From the NCBI RefSeq assembly GCF_021555175.1, contig NZ_JAKGRW010000028.1, positions 1-36,915 on the forward strand: 36,915 nt of DNA, in the 5' to 3' direction. Positions 1 to 9,589 of this stretch are shown here, one piece after another. Under the pieces are notes generated by a model, which was given only the letters and a program-made list of their open reading frames with translations, searched no databases and was not told where the DNA came from. Numbering within the stretch: the stretch's first letter is position 1; each line of letters starts with the position of its first letter. The translations under genes and the position numbers were made by a program. Source of the stretch: Nocardioides alcanivorans. GTDB lineage: Bacteria; Actinomycetota; Actinomycetes; Propionibacteriales; Nocardioidaceae.

Positions 1-861
1 ACTGGTCGGCCGTGCACCGCCAACAGCGCGGTGAGCCTGTCGCGGGCGGCCCCTGGGGCTCGGGCCAACAACAGGCCGAGCGCACGAAGGAGACCTCCGA
101 GGAGCAGTCGCAGCCAGCGCCACGGCAACGAGCGCTTGACGCGTTGGCCAGCAGCACGAACATGCCGGCCTCGCGCTCCTCCCGGTGCGGGCGGCTGTGT
201 GGTCCCGGCGGCCGTGCCGGGAGGCCTCGGCGTGGAAGACGACGGCGTCAGGGGCGACCACGACCGTCAGGCCGGCGCGGGAGGCACGCCAGCCGAAGTC
301 GAGGTCGGCGCCCACGACGGGGAGCTCCTCGTCGAAGCCGTCGAGCGCGATGAGCACGCTGCGCCGTACCAACATGCCGGCCGTGTTGACCGCCAGCACC
401 CGGCGGACCTCGTCGTGCTGGCCCTGGTCGTACTCGCCCCGCTCCAGGTTGGTCTCACGGCGGGCCGACCCGGAGACGGTGACGCCGACCTCGAGGAGAC
501 GGCGCAGCGACGGCCACTCGCGGAGCTTGGGGCCGATCACGTCGGCGCCCGACTCCTCGGCGACTCGCAGCAGCGCGGCGAGCGCGCCCGGATCCGGCGT
601 GGAGTCGTCGTGGAGCAGCCATACCCACTCGCTGTCGATGTCACCGAGGGCGTGCCTCACGGCCGTGCCGAAACCACCGCGGGCCTGGCGCACTCGGTCG
701 AGGCCGAACTCGGCGGCGAGGAGATCGATCGATTCGTCGGTGCTACCGGTGTCGACGGCGAGCACGTGCTCCGGCGGGCGCTGCTGGTCGCGAAGACCAG
801 CGAGCACCGCCGGTAGCCAACGTGCACCGTCGTGGCTGACCAGTAGGGCTGTCACCGTCAC
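1..861 (-). CDS. GT2 family glycosyltransferase, 3' end off the window and frameshifted
   Basis: Reading the minus strand from a GTG at 861 (AGGG nine bases upstream) gives a GT-A fold glycosyltransferase beginning VTVTALLVSHDGARWLPAVL. The nucleotide-binding region (AVDTGSTDES) is followed by a WLLHDDSTPDPGAL segment carrying the metal-binding acidic motif, and then by an acceptor-side region (VVGADLDFGWRASRAGL). These are hallmarks of family 2 transferases that build cell-wall polysaccharides from nucleotide sugars at the inner membrane face. The frame breaks near base 190 and again near base 150. The expected continuation (HREEREAGMFVLLANAS, then a leucine-rich KRSLPWRWLRLLLGG membrane segment) lies in the other two frames. 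I take these as sequence errors close to the contig edge. The gene starts 35 bases after the whiB stop on the same strand, so co-transcription is likely. The sugar donor cannot be told. Confidence 0.8.
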   Translation of the reverse strand, partial: MTVTALLVSHDGARWLPAVLAGLRDQQRPPEHVLAVDTGSTDESIDLLAAEFGLDRVRQARGGFGTAVRHALGDIDSEWVWLLHDDSTPDPGALAALLRVAEESGADVIGPKLREWPSLRRLLEVGVTVSGSARRETNLERGEYDQGQHDEVRRVLAVNTAGMLVRRSVLIALDGFDEELPVVGADLDFGWRASRAGLTVVVAPDAVVFHAEASRHGRRDHTAARTGRSARPACSCCWPTRQALVAVALAATAPRRSPSCARPVVGPSPRGRPRQAHRAVGGARPTS

Positions 862-896
862 GACGGGCAACCCTACGGTCTCTGCGGGCGCGACGC

Positions 897-1154
897 TCAG
901 ACGGCCCGCTTCTTCAACTTTCGACGCTCACGTTCGGACAGACCTCCCCAGATCCCGAACCGCTCATCGTTCAGCAGCGCGGACTCCAGGCATTCCTGGC
1001 GGACGTCACACGTCTGGCAGACCTTCTTGGCCTCCCTGGTGGAGCCACCCTTTTCCGGAAAGAACGCCTCAGGGTCGGTCTGGGCGCACAGTGCGCGCTC
1101 CTGCCAACCTGAGTCCTCGGCGTCGTCACCTTCGAGGAGGAACAGCTCGCGCAC
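897..1154 (-). CDS. whiB2: WhiB-family iron-sulfur transcription factor (WhiB2/WhmD type)
   Basis: This is an 85-residue Wbl protein with the four cluster-binding cysteines at C23, C46, C49 and C55 (C-X22-C-X2-C-X5-C), the GIWGG turn at 67-71 and a basic C-terminal tail (RERRKLKKR) for DNA contact. Proteins of this family bind a [4Fe-4S] cluster and act with the primary sigma factor. The WhiB2/WhmD branch controls septation and division genes. The start chosen is the GTG at 1154, preceded by GGGGAG at good spacing. A longer frame from a GTG at 1208 exists, but its GGGGA sits directly against the start codon, so it is unlikely. The gene is divergent from fbiA, the same arrangement as whiB2-fbiA in Mycobacterium, which supports the subfamily call. 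Confidence 0.88.
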   Translation of the reverse strand: MRELFLLEGDDAEDSGWQERALCAQTDPEAFFPEKGGSTREAKKVCQTCDVRQECLESALLNDERFGIWGGLSERERRKLKKRAV

Positions 1155-1235
1155 GGTACTCCCCTTTCGACCCTTCTTCCTGACCCGATTCTTCGGGCCC
1201 GGTGTCACTCCCCGGAGGAGAACGACGATGTTGGA

Positions 1236-1265
1236 ATTACATGCCTGTCATACCCCGGAAGTCAA
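1236..1265 (-). promoter_or_regulatory. Candidate sigma70-type promoter for whiB2
   Basis: On the minus strand a TTGACT -35 box (1260-1265) is followed 18 bases later by a TGTAAT -10 box (1236-1241). This would start transcription near 1229, about 75 bases upstream of the chosen whiB start. In the same 1155-1356 divergent region a short inverted repeat (CTGCTG at 1295-1300, CAGCAG at 1306-1311) lies in front of fbiA. The boxes are read by eye only. Confidence 0.45.
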
Positions 1266-1356
1266 GCCCGGATCTGCTATAACCCGGACCACTTCTGCTG
1301 AACGGCAGCAGACTCCCACTGCCGGGACGTGACGCGACGTCAGGCAAGGTATCCCC

Positions 1357-2347
<991 letters not shown>

Positions 2348-2351
<4 letters not shown>

Positions 2352-3310
2352 CGCAAGGGCTGTCCGTGCTCGCCCCCGACGGCGTGGGTGAGGTGGCTCC
2401 GGGCGACGACCTCGCCGCGCTGCTGCTGGCCGTCTGCACTCCCCAGGACGGCGACGTCGTCACGGTGACCAGCAAGGTGGTCAGCAAGGCCGAGGGACGT
2501 TTCGGCCACGGTGACCGCGAGGTGGCGCTGGCGGGTGAGACCGCACGGATCGTCGCACGTCGCTCACCCACCACGATCGTGCGCAACCACCTCGGCCTGA
2601 CCATGGCCGCAGCCGGCATCGACAACTCCAACGTCGAGGCGGGCCAGCACCTGCTGCTGCCGATCGACCCCGACGCATCCGCGCACGCACTGCGCGAGGC
2701 GGTCCGGGAGCGCATCGGTCACAACGTCGCCGTGGTCATCACCGACACCGCGGGGCGCACCTGGCGCCACGGGCAGACCGACATCGCCATCGGGGCTGCG
2801 GGGTTGCGGGTCCTGGAGGACTTCGGCGGACAGACCGATGCCTACGGCAACATCTTGGCCGTCACCGCTCCGGCGGTCGCCGACGAGATCGCATCCGCTG
2901 TGGAGCTGGCGAGCGGCAAGCTCGGCGGACGCCCCTTCGCGATCCTTCGCGGCCGGGCCGACCTGGTGCTGCCGGCCGGTGACGCCGGCCCGGGTGCGCG
3001 AGCGCTGGTGCGTGAGGACGGTGAGGACCTCTTCGGTTTCGGCTCGCGCGAGGCGGTGATCGCGGCGCTGGCGGGCCGTGATGCCGTGGCCTTTGGTGCC
3101 CCGGCACCTGTCGACGACCTGGCCCGCGCGCTGAGCGAGGTCGTCGGCGGCACGGTGCAGGTCGTCGCTGGCGGCGCCGAGTGGAGGCCGGATCCGGAGC
3201 GGGCGCTCCCGGTCCGAGAGGTCGTCAGGGCGGTCGCCTTCGCCCATGGCTGGCGCGTCGACCCGGCGCAGTGGCCGGTCGCGCTCAGGTTCCTACCCGT
3301 CGTTCCGTAG
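2348..3310 (+). CDS. fbiB: FbiB/CofE, coenzyme F420-0:L-glutamate ligase, short form
   Basis: This enzyme adds L-glutamates to F420-0 using GTP. The start is the GTG at 2348, overlapping the fbiA stop by three bases; it gives VTQGLSVLAPDGVGEVAPGDDL, the normal CofE N-terminus. The segments TSKVVSKAEGR, ARIVARRSP and DTAGRTWRHGQTDIAIG are CofE signatures. The product is 320 residues. The Mycobacterium FbiB is about 450 residues because it carries a C-terminal FMN-dependent nitroreductase-like domain that reduces dehydro-F420-0. Here only about 70 residues follow the ligase domain, and they do not contain that fold. The reading frame is clean to its stop, so the short form does not look like an assembly truncation. 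The reductase may be encoded elsewhere. Confidence 0.92.
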
Positions 3311-3355
3311 ACTCTGCGCCGTAGTCCCCCTGCCCTGACCGAGAAAGCCTGATTC

Positions 3356-4138
3356 GTGGCAACTTCGAAGAACTCCCGGCGCGACCGCGCGCAAGAACTG
3401 CTCTCGCAGCAGAAGCGTGCCGACAAGCGCCAGGGCCTGATCATCATCGGCGTGTGCGTGGGTGTGGCGGTGCTGATCATCGGCCTGGCCGCGTTCCGAC
3501 CGGTCAAGGACTGGTGGGACCAGCGCGACCTCAAGGGCAAGGACATCGCCGACATCGGCGCCCCCGCCTCGGTGTGCGGCCCGATCATCACCAAGCCGTC
3601 CAACGGCGTCCAGGACCACGTCGACCCCGGCACCCAGGTCGACTACCCGGAGGCACCGCCCGCCTTCGGTCAGCACGAGGTCTACCCCGACGACATGGTG
3701 CGCAAGCTCTACACCAAGACCGACCGTCCCAACATCGAGCAGTTGATCCACAACTCCGAGCACGGATACACGATCTTGTGGTTCAAGGGCATCGACCGCG
3801 GCAGTGACGAGTGGGACAACCTGAAGGCCATCGCCACCAAGCTCAAGGGCACCAGCAACATGCGCCTGAAGTTCAAGGCCGTCGAGTGGTCCGACGACGA
3901 CCCGAAGTGGTCGAACGACGGCGAGCCGTGGACCACCGAGGACGGCGAGGAGATCGACACCGACGGCATGCACGTCGCCATGACCCACTGGTCGAAGGGC
4001 GGCCCGGACGCCGACATCTCCGAGACCGACAAGCAGGTGGGTGTCTGGCAGTTCTGCTCGGAGGTCTCCGGTGAGGCCCTCGAGAACTTCATGAACGACT
4101 ACCCCTACCTCGACTCCCCCGAGCCCAACGGCGGCTGA
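3356..4138 (+). CDS. DUF3105 single-pass membrane protein
   Basis: The product has 260 residues and starts at a GTG 46 bases after fbiB. A basic N-terminal stretch (residues 1-27) is followed by one transmembrane helix (about 28-48, LIIIGVCVGVAVLIIGL) and an extracytoplasmic domain. That domain has the DUF3105 features: a conserved cysteine near residue 78 (SVCGP), a histidine-rich QLIHNSEHGYTILWF segment and a late cysteine (WQFCSEVSGE). The histidines and paired cysteines suggest metal binding or a disulfide, but no function is established for the family. It is probably the last gene of the fbiA-fbiB transcription unit and faces the convergent manB gene. Confidence 0.82.
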   Translation: MATSKNSRRDRAQELLSQQKRADKRQGLIIIGVCVGVAVLIIGLAAFRPVKDWWDQRDLKGKDIADIGAPASVCGPIITKPSNGVQDHVDPGTQVDYPEAPPAFGQHEVYPDDMVRKLYTKTDRPNIEQLIHNSEHGYTILWFKGIDRGSDEWDNLKAIATKLKGTSNMRLKFKAVEWSDDDPKWSNDGEPWTTEDGEEIDTDGMHVAMTHWSKGGPDADISETDKQVGVWQFCSEVSGEALENFMNDYPYLDSPEPNGG

Positions 4139-4156
4139 TCCAGGCGCGACCACGGC

Positions 4157-4194
4157 AAGGCCCCGCGACCACGGTGACGTGCTCGCTGGGCCTT
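4157..4194 (+). terminator. Possible terminator hairpin after the DUF3105 gene
   Basis: AAGGCCC at 4157-4163 pairs with GGGCCTT at 4188-4194 across a 24-base loop, 20 bases after the stop. A direct repeat CGCGACCACGG occurs at 4145-4155 and 4164-4174, overlapping the left arm. There is no U-tract, so intrinsic termination is only a possibility. Confidence 0.3.
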
Positions 4195-4232
4195 CCCGTT
4201 CCGGGTGGTCCAGCCTTCCCCGTTGCGGATAG

Positions 4233-4284
4233 TCCCGGACAAACTTGTCGCCAGATTCCCTTTCGAGGACAAATTCGTCCGGGA
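4233..4284. repeat. 17-bp inverted repeat between convergent genes
   Basis: TCCCGGACAAACTTGTC (4233-4249) and GACAAATTCGTCCGGGA (4268-4284) are reverse complements at 15 of 17 positions with an 18-base spacer. They are followed by the perfect 12-bp palindrome TATCCCGGGATA at 4286-4297. Being between convergent DUF3105 and manB, the structure could act as a bidirectional terminator. Confidence 0.6.
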
Positions 4285-4313
4285 GTATCCCGGGATAGGG
4301 CAGCCGGCGCGTC

Positions 4314-5383
4314 TCAGACGCTGGTGGCGACGTCGACCTTCGCCCCCTCCGGCAGGTGTACGCCGGCGCCCACCGTGGCGTCGTCACCGATTGTTGCGCC
4401 CTCGATCACCGCCCCAGCACCGATCACGGCACCGGGTCCGACCACCGAGCGGATCACCCGGGCTCCTGCCGCGACCACCGCGTCGGTCATGACGACGGAG
4501 CCCGAGACCGTCGCCGTTGCTGCGACCCTGGCTCCGGCCATCACGCCCGAGCCGTCGTCGACGACCGCCTCCGGGGAGACCTGCGCCTCGGGGTGGACCC
4601 GGGCCTTGCCGTCGGCGGCCGCGATCGCGGGCGTGGGCGCGACGCCGAGCACGACCTCCCGCGAGGCCTCGACCAGTGCCAGTGGTGTGCCGACGTCACG
4701 CCAGTAGGCCGTCTCGACGTGCCCCACCACGAGCGCGCCACCGGCCACCAGGCCAGGAAAGGTCTCCCGCTCCACCGACACCTCGCGACCAGTGGGGATC
4801 GTGTCGATGACCGACCGCCTGAAGATGTAGCAACCGGCGTTGACCTGGTTGGTCACCGGCGTGTCCGACTTCTCCACGAAGTCGAGCACCCGCCCGGCGT
4901 CGTCGGTCGGGACGCACCCGAAGGCGCGGGCGTCCTGGACCTCCACGAGGTGCAGGGAGACGTCGACAGTGCTCCCGTCGCGCGGGGTGTCGAAGTCCTG
5001 GAGCTGGGCCGCGAGGTCGTGGCCCGAGAGCACGTCACCGTTGAGGATCACCACGGCACCCTCCGGATCCGGGTCGAGCGCGTCGGCGACATTGCGGATT
5101 GCGCCACCCGTGCCGAGCGGCACGTCCTCGAGCACGTAGGAGAGGCGGACCCCCACCGCGAACCGTCGCCCAGCACCGGCTCGAACTGGTCGGCGTGATA
5201 GCTGGTCGCCACCACCACGTGCCTCACGCCGGCCTGTGCCAGTCGAGCGATCTGGTGCTCCAGGAACGGCACCCCGCCGACGTCCAGCAGGTGCTTCGGG
5301 CGACGCGCGGTCAGGGGCAACAGGCGGGTGCCGAAGCCGCCCGCGACGATCACTGCCTCGGGGGCCTTGGTTCGTGCAGTCAT
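4314..5383 (-). CDS. manB: Sugar-1-phosphate nucleotidyltransferase, GDP-mannose pyrophosphorylase (ManB) type, one frameshift
   Basis: This enzyme makes an NDP-sugar, most likely GDP-mannose from mannose-1-phosphate and GTP, for glycan synthesis. The N-terminal G15-K30 segment (GGFGTRLLPLTARRPK) is the nucleotidyltransferase signature. LSYVLEDVPLGTGGAI and VILNGDVLSGHD mark the sugar/metal site. The last ~110 residues are a left-handed beta-helix of hexapeptide repeats (VVGPGAVIGAGAVIEGATIG). The frame is broken at the C5 run 5150-5154. One more base joins GDGSRW to GVRLSYVLED and gives 356 residues, the expected length, so a homopolymer error is likely. The start is the ATG at 5383 (MTARTKAPEAVIV). 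In Mycobacterium manB also lies next to fbiA-fbiB. Guanylyl versus other nucleotidyl specificity is inferred from that context. Confidence 0.85.
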
Positions 5384-5496
5384 GAGCCGAACCCTAGCCA
5401 TCCCGTCGGTGGTGCCCGTGCGGTGCGTCGCGGGCGTACGTCCTGGTGCCTCGAGGGCACGCAGGTGGTGACGTGGCGAGGTGACAGACTGGACGC

Positions 5497-6210
5497 ATGG
5501 CCGAGACCTTCCCTGCTCTGGTTTCCGATCTGCTGCGCGCCGACCCCGGCCGTCCGCTGGTCACGTTCTATGACGACGAGACCGGCGAGCGCACCGAACT
5601 CTCCGTGGCCACCTGGGCCAACTGGGTCGCCAAGACCTCCAGCCTCCTCGTCGAGGAGCTCGATCTCTCCCGCGGCGAGACGATCCACCTCGACCTGCCG
5701 ACGCACTGGCTCGGCCCGGTCTTCCTGGGAGCGGCGTGGACCGTCGGACTCGTCGTCGTACCGGAGCCGGACGGGGCGGACGCCGTCGTCTCCGGGCCCG
5801 AACGCCTGGTCGAGCATGCTGCGCGGGGTGTCGAGGTGATCGGTTGCGCCCTGCTGCCGTTGGGAGTGCGGTTCCGTGACGAGATCCCCGCCGGGGTGCG
5901 TGACTTCGGCATCGAGGTCTGGTCGCAACCCGATTCGTTCCTCCCCTACGACCCGCCGAGCGCCGACGACGAGGCCCTGCCCGGGGTCACCCACCGCGAG
6001 CTGCTGGCGGCGCCCACCGCCTCCGAGGGGATCCTCGGCGACGGTGGGCGGCTGCTGACCACGGCGAATCCCGCTTCCCCTTCGGGTCTTGCCAGTTTCA
6101 CCGAACCCCTGGTCAGAGGCGGCTCGGCGGTCTGGGTCCGCCACGCGGACCCGGGCACGTGGGACGGACGTTACGAGGCCGAGCGCGCCACCGCCGCCTG
6201 GCTGACCTGA
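5497..6210 (+). CDS. TIGR03089 family protein
   Basis: The product has 237 residues. It resembles only the N-terminal part of AMP-forming acyl/aryl-CoA ligases: ELSVATWANWVAKTSSLL and GETIHLDLPTHWLGPVFLGAAW correspond to the first subdomain. It then ends without the P-loop-like adenylation motif or the C-terminal lid, so it should not adenylate substrates by itself. This matches the actinobacterial TIGR03089 family, whose function is unknown to me. It is divergent from manB across 113 bases. Its TGA stop (6208-6210) abuts the stop of the convergent amidase gene with no gap. Confidence 0.8.
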   Translation: MAETFPALVSDLLRADPGRPLVTFYDDETGERTELSVATWANWVAKTSSLLVEELDLSRGETIHLDLPTHWLGPVFLGAAWTVGLVVVPEPDGADAVVSGPERLVEHAARGVEVIGCALLPLGVRFRDEIPAGVRDFGIEVWSQPDSFLPYDPPSADDEALPGVTHRELLAAPTASEGILGDGGRLLTTANPASPSGLASFTEPLVRGGSAVWVRHADPGTWDGRYEAERATAAWLT

Positions 6211-9162
6211 TCACCCCGCCAGGTCATAGCCCTTGAATCCCGTCGCGAGCAGGATCGGTGAACCGAAGCCCTTGCTGGTGCCCGGCAGCACCCAGAGTTG
6301 CCCCTTGCCCTTGGTCCGCACCACGAGGTCCTGACGCCCGTCCCGGGTGACGTCGCCCGGGCTCAGCACGAGGTCGTACGCCGCCACGTCGGTCGCGATC
6401 CTGGCGGGGGCCCCGGTGAGCCCGCCCGGGCCGTTGCCCTGGTACCACGTCAGCGCGCTGCCGTTGCGCACGAGGACGTCGGGAGCGCCGTCGGCGTTCC
6501 AGCGCCCCAGCCCCAACTGGGCGGACCCGGCCACGCTACCGCGGGCCACGAAGCTGCTCCTCAGGCCGGAACCGGAACCCGGGTAGACGCGCATGGAGCT
6601 GCCCTTGGGCTGACCCATGAGGTCGGGGAAGCCGTCGCCCGTCACGTCTCCCACGGCCGCCAGAAGGGTGACGTTGGTGAAGCCGGTGCCGATCTTCTTC
6701 GGAGAGGCGAACCTGTCGTTGCCCAGCCCCCGGTGCAGACGCAGGTTGCCCTTCGCGTTGCGGGTGACGATGTCGCCGATGCCGTCTCGGTCCCAGTCCC
6801 CCACGTTCAACAGCACGTCGCTGCCGGAGAAGCCGCTGCCCAGGTTGACCGGGGTACCGACGTTGCGGGTACCCGAGTGCTTGAGCACCCGGAGCTTGCC
6901 ACCGGCGAGAACGACCATGTCGGGACGCGAGGTCCCCCCGACCGCACCCGCAGAGACCGAAGTCAGGCCCTTCAGGCTGCGCAACGGCCCGAAGGCCTTG
7001 CCGAACGTGCCGTTGCCCCTGCCCGGACGCACCCACGCCACCTGGGATGCCTTGTCACGCACCAGCAGGTCCGCCTTGCCGTCGCCGTCCACGTCGCCGA
7101 AACCGGAGACGACGTCGAACCGGCCCCACGCGCCGTTGACCGCCTTGCGCGGCCCGAGCGCGGCCCTGCCCGTGCCGGGGTGCAGCCACAGTTTGCCGGC
7201 GCTGTCACGCGCCAGGACGTCAGGCACCTTGTCGCCGTTGACGTCGCCGGTGGCCGCGGTGGCGTCGTACCCGCTCCACGAACCGAGCGAGGCGCCCTTC
7301 TTGAACCCACCCTTGCCGTTGCCTCGGAAGAGCATCAGGTTGCCCTGGGAGTTGCGGGCGACGACATCGTTCCTGCCGTCCTTGTCGAGGTCCCCGACCG
7401 CGGTCACCTGGCTGTGCCCGACGAAGCGGACCTGCTTCTTGACCGGGCTGGCGAAGCCGGTACCGGCTGCCGTTCCCGGCAACGTCCAGCTGGTGCCGGT
7501 GGCGTCGATCGCCAACACGTCGGCGCGTCCGTCGCCGGTGAGGTCAGGGCTGGCAACCACGGTGCGGTAAGTGGCGCTCACACCTGCCGGTGTCGTGGCT
7601 GCGTCGAAGTTGAGCATGCCTCCGGTGGGGACGGCGTACACCGTGCCGTCCTTCTTGCGCAGCAGCAGGTCGGGGTCGGACCCACCGACCACGTTGGTCG
7701 CCAGCTCGCGGCCACTCCAGTCGGCCTGGTGCTTCGCCGCCAGCTTCCGGATCTTCGCGAGCTTGGCGTAGAGGTAACGCCCCGGACAGGCGGTGGATGC
7801 CGCGTCACGGTGTCCGTTGATCGCCGGGAAGGTGCGTGATCCCACCTGCTGCTTGGTGCTGCTGGCGTCCACCCCGTGCAGGGCGAGCTTCCAGGCCATG
7901 AGACTGCCGTAGGCCTGCACGATCTTGCTGCCGGGCTTCGTGATGTCGAAGTTGCCGATCGCCGACATCGCGAAGGAGTAGTTGTTGTAGTTGAGCGTGT
8001 GCGCACCGACCACGGGCAGGTCGACGCCGCCGTAGCGCCCCTCCCAGATACGGCCGAACCGGTCGACCAGGAAGTTGTAGCCGATGTCGCTCCAGCCCCG
8101 GGACTTGGTGTGGTAGGCGTAGATGCTCCGGATGATCCCCGGCACCTGTGCCTTCGTGTAGTCGTTGGCGTTGGCCGTGTGGTGCACGAAGCCCGCATGG
8201 ACCTCGTAGTAGCTCGGCGACCCGTCGCGCAGCTTCTCGTTGGCACCCCACTGGGCGCGGGAGAAGATCTTCGGCTTGTCGGTCACGGTCGTCGCCTGCA
8301 ACGCGATGTCGCCCTGGTCGGTGGCGAGGACGCCGTCGCTCGGCACGTCTGCGCCGGTGTCTGCGTCGGCGTCACCCTGCCGCAGCTTGGCGGTGTCGAT
8401 CTCAGGCGCCTCGACGTCATGTCCCGCGGACTCGCCCGGAGCCACGACCGCCATCCGGAGGTCGCTGGGACTGACCACACCGTCAGCCGTGGTGGCGCGC
8501 GCCTGGACCTCATCGACGTCGCCGACAATCAGCGCATCGGTGCCGGGACGAGCCCGTTGCCCCTCCGCGGTCGACGCGTCGGGCCCGTGCTCCTCGTGGT
8601 AGTCGAGCGGAGCCCACTCGGTCCACACGCCGTTCGTGCTGGTCCGCACCTCGACGGTGATGTCGTCGTCGCCGACCTCCGCCCCGGGACTCCAGGTGAC
8701 GCCCACGGCACCGTAGCCGTGGACCTTCTCCGGGTCGCTGATGATCGTGCGGGACGTCGTGCCGGTCGCGGGCGCCTCGTCGCTCCGGGACTCGGGTTGC
8801 TCGACGTACTCGTCGTGCTCGTCGGAGACGTCGTCGTCGGAGTGCAGGTGCTGGCGCGGGGCCACCGCGACGGTCTCATCCTCGGTCTCCATCGGATGCT
8901 CCTCGACGACCGGTTCGACCGGGGCAGTCTCCACCTCGGCCGGTTCGGTCGCCTGGCGAACGCCCGCCGGCCCGTCGATCGGGACGCTGGGCAGCGAAGC
9001 TCCCGGAAGCGGTACGACGGAGTCCCGCGCCGACTCCCTCGGCAGCGCAGTGATCACGTCGAGGGAGACGACATTGGCTGCCGGGACGAGCACGGCAAAG
9101 ACCGCTCCGAGCACCAGCAACTGCTGGCAGGCGGAGACGAATCGGGCCTTGTTGGGGCGCAT
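6211..9162 (-). CDS. Secreted peptidoglycan-recognition/N-acetylmuramoyl-L-alanine amidase with FG-GAP repeats
   Basis: This 983-residue protein has an N-terminal signal or anchor segment (residues 9-30, VSACQQLLVLGAVFAVLVPAA) and an acidic low-complexity region (about 80-130). A PGRP/amidase_2 domain occupies about residues 300-480. Within it, H327 or H328 (FVHHTAN), H451 (NGHRD) and C459 (ACPG) are the expected zinc ligands; the 451/459 spacing of eight equals that of T7 lysozyme. The C-terminal half holds about nine FG-GAP/VCBS-type repeats with D-x-D-G-x-x-D calcium-type motifs (GDVNGDKVPDVLARD, GDVDGDGKADLLVRD), probably a beta-propeller for wall or surface binding. The family cleaves the amide bond between muramic acid and the stem peptide. 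A GGAGAGA ribosome-binding site precedes the ATG. Confidence 0.9.
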   Translation of the reverse strand: MRPNKARFVSACQQLLVLGAVFAVLVPAANVVSLDVITALPRESARDSVVPLPGASLPSVPIDGPAGVRQATEPAEVETAPVEPVVEEHPMETEDETVAVAPRQHLHSDDDVSDEHDEYVEQPESRSDEAPATGTTSRTIISDPEKVHGYGAVGVTWSPGAEVGDDDITVEVRTSTNGVWTEWAPLDYHEEHGPDASTAEGQRARPGTDALIVGDVDEVQARATTADGVVSPSDLRMAVVAPGESAGHDVEAPEIDTAKLRQGDADADTGADVPSDGVLATDQGDIALQATTVTDKPKIFSRAQWGANEKLRDGSPSYYEVHAGFVHHTANANDYTKAQVPGIIRSIYAYHTKSRGWSDIGYNFLVDRFGRIWEGRYGGVDLPVVGAHTLNYNNYSFAMSAIGNFDITKPGSKIVQAYGSLMAWKLALHGVDASSTKQQVGSRTFPAINGHRDAASTACPGRYLYAKLAKIRKLAAKHQADWSGRELATNVVGGSDPDLLLRKKDGTVYAVPTGGMLNFDAATTPAGVSATYRTVVASPDLTGDGRADVLAIDATGTSWTLPGTAAGTGFASPVKKQVRFVGHSQVTAVGDLDKDGRNDVVARNSQGNLMLFRGNGKGGFKKGASLGSWSGYDATAATGDVNGDKVPDVLARDSAGKLWLHPGTGRAALGPRKAVNGAWGRFDVVSGFGDVDGDGKADLLVRDKASQVAWVRPGRGNGTFGKAFGPLRSLKGLTSVSAGAVGGTSRPDMVVLAGGKLRVLKHSGTRNVGTPVNLGSGFSGSDVLLNVGDWDRDGIGDIVTRNAKGNLRLHRGLGNDRFASPKKIGTGFTNVTLLAAVGDVTGDGFPDLMGQPKGSSMRVYPGSGSGLRSSFVARGSVAGSAQLGLGRWNADGAPDVLVRNGSALTWYQGNGPGGLTGAPARIATDVAAYDLVLSPGDVTRDGRQDLVVRTKGKGQLWVLPGTSKGFGSPILLATGFKGYDLAG

Positions 9163-9351
9163 GGAAGGATCTCTCCGGTGCGGGGGAAGTTCACACGAGC
9201 CCCAAGTTTCACACCAGTCACACCCCCCTTGGCAAGGGTTCGTGAGTAACTACAACGCTGTAATTTCCACTCGACACGCCGGTCGATGCCAAATTCTTCA
9301 GGGAGTGAGGGCCGTGTCACACCGGTCCCATCCGCCCCGTGGGCCCCAAAA

Positions 9352-9371
9352 TTCCCCGCCCGGGCGGGGAA
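9352..9371. repeat. 20-bp perfect palindrome, copy 1
   Basis: TTCCCCGCCCGGGCGGGGAA is a perfect palindrome. As RNA it can form an 8-bp GC-rich stem with a CCGG loop. It is identical to the copy at 9570-9589 and lies about 190 bases upstream of the amidase start. Confidence 0.85.
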
Positions 9372-9569
9372 CTTGGCGCTTGGCGTGCGAATCCACGCAC
9401 ACCAAGCGACTGATTTGGTGGCGCAGTGTGATCACTGAGGTTACGGAGGTTACGGAGGCGAGCCCACGCCGCACCGGCTGAACTCCGGCGTCACATCAGG
9501 CCCCAGACGTCTCACTGCGGTGCAAAATTGCATGCTTGGTGCGTGTGGCTACGGCCCACAGGCGACTAG

Positions 9570-9589
9570 TTCCCCGCCCGGGCGGGGAA
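9570..9589. repeat. 20-bp perfect palindrome, copy 2, candidate terminator or operator
   Basis: This is the same sequence as 9352-9371, placed 60 bases past the wzt stop at the end of the seven-gene galactan operon. The position suits a transcription terminator. The exact duplication 218 bases away also suits a protein-binding site. Confidence 0.8.

Noticed and set aside
31..1183. Long plus-strand open frames (261 and 332 codons) at the left edge
   Set aside because: They are shadows opposite a minus-strand GT2 gene with clear motifs and opposite whiB; their translations are low-complexity Arg/Ala/Ser-rich.
1155..1208. Longer WhiB N-terminus from the GTG at 1208
   Set aside because: The Shine-Dalgarno-like bases touch the start codon, while the GTG at 1154 has a well-spaced GGGGAG and gives the usual 85-residue length.
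6298..9249. Plus-strand open frames of 513 and 457 codons
   Set aside because: They are antisense to the PGRP/FG-GAP gene, with no recognisable domain and repetitive Val/Asp/Arg composition.
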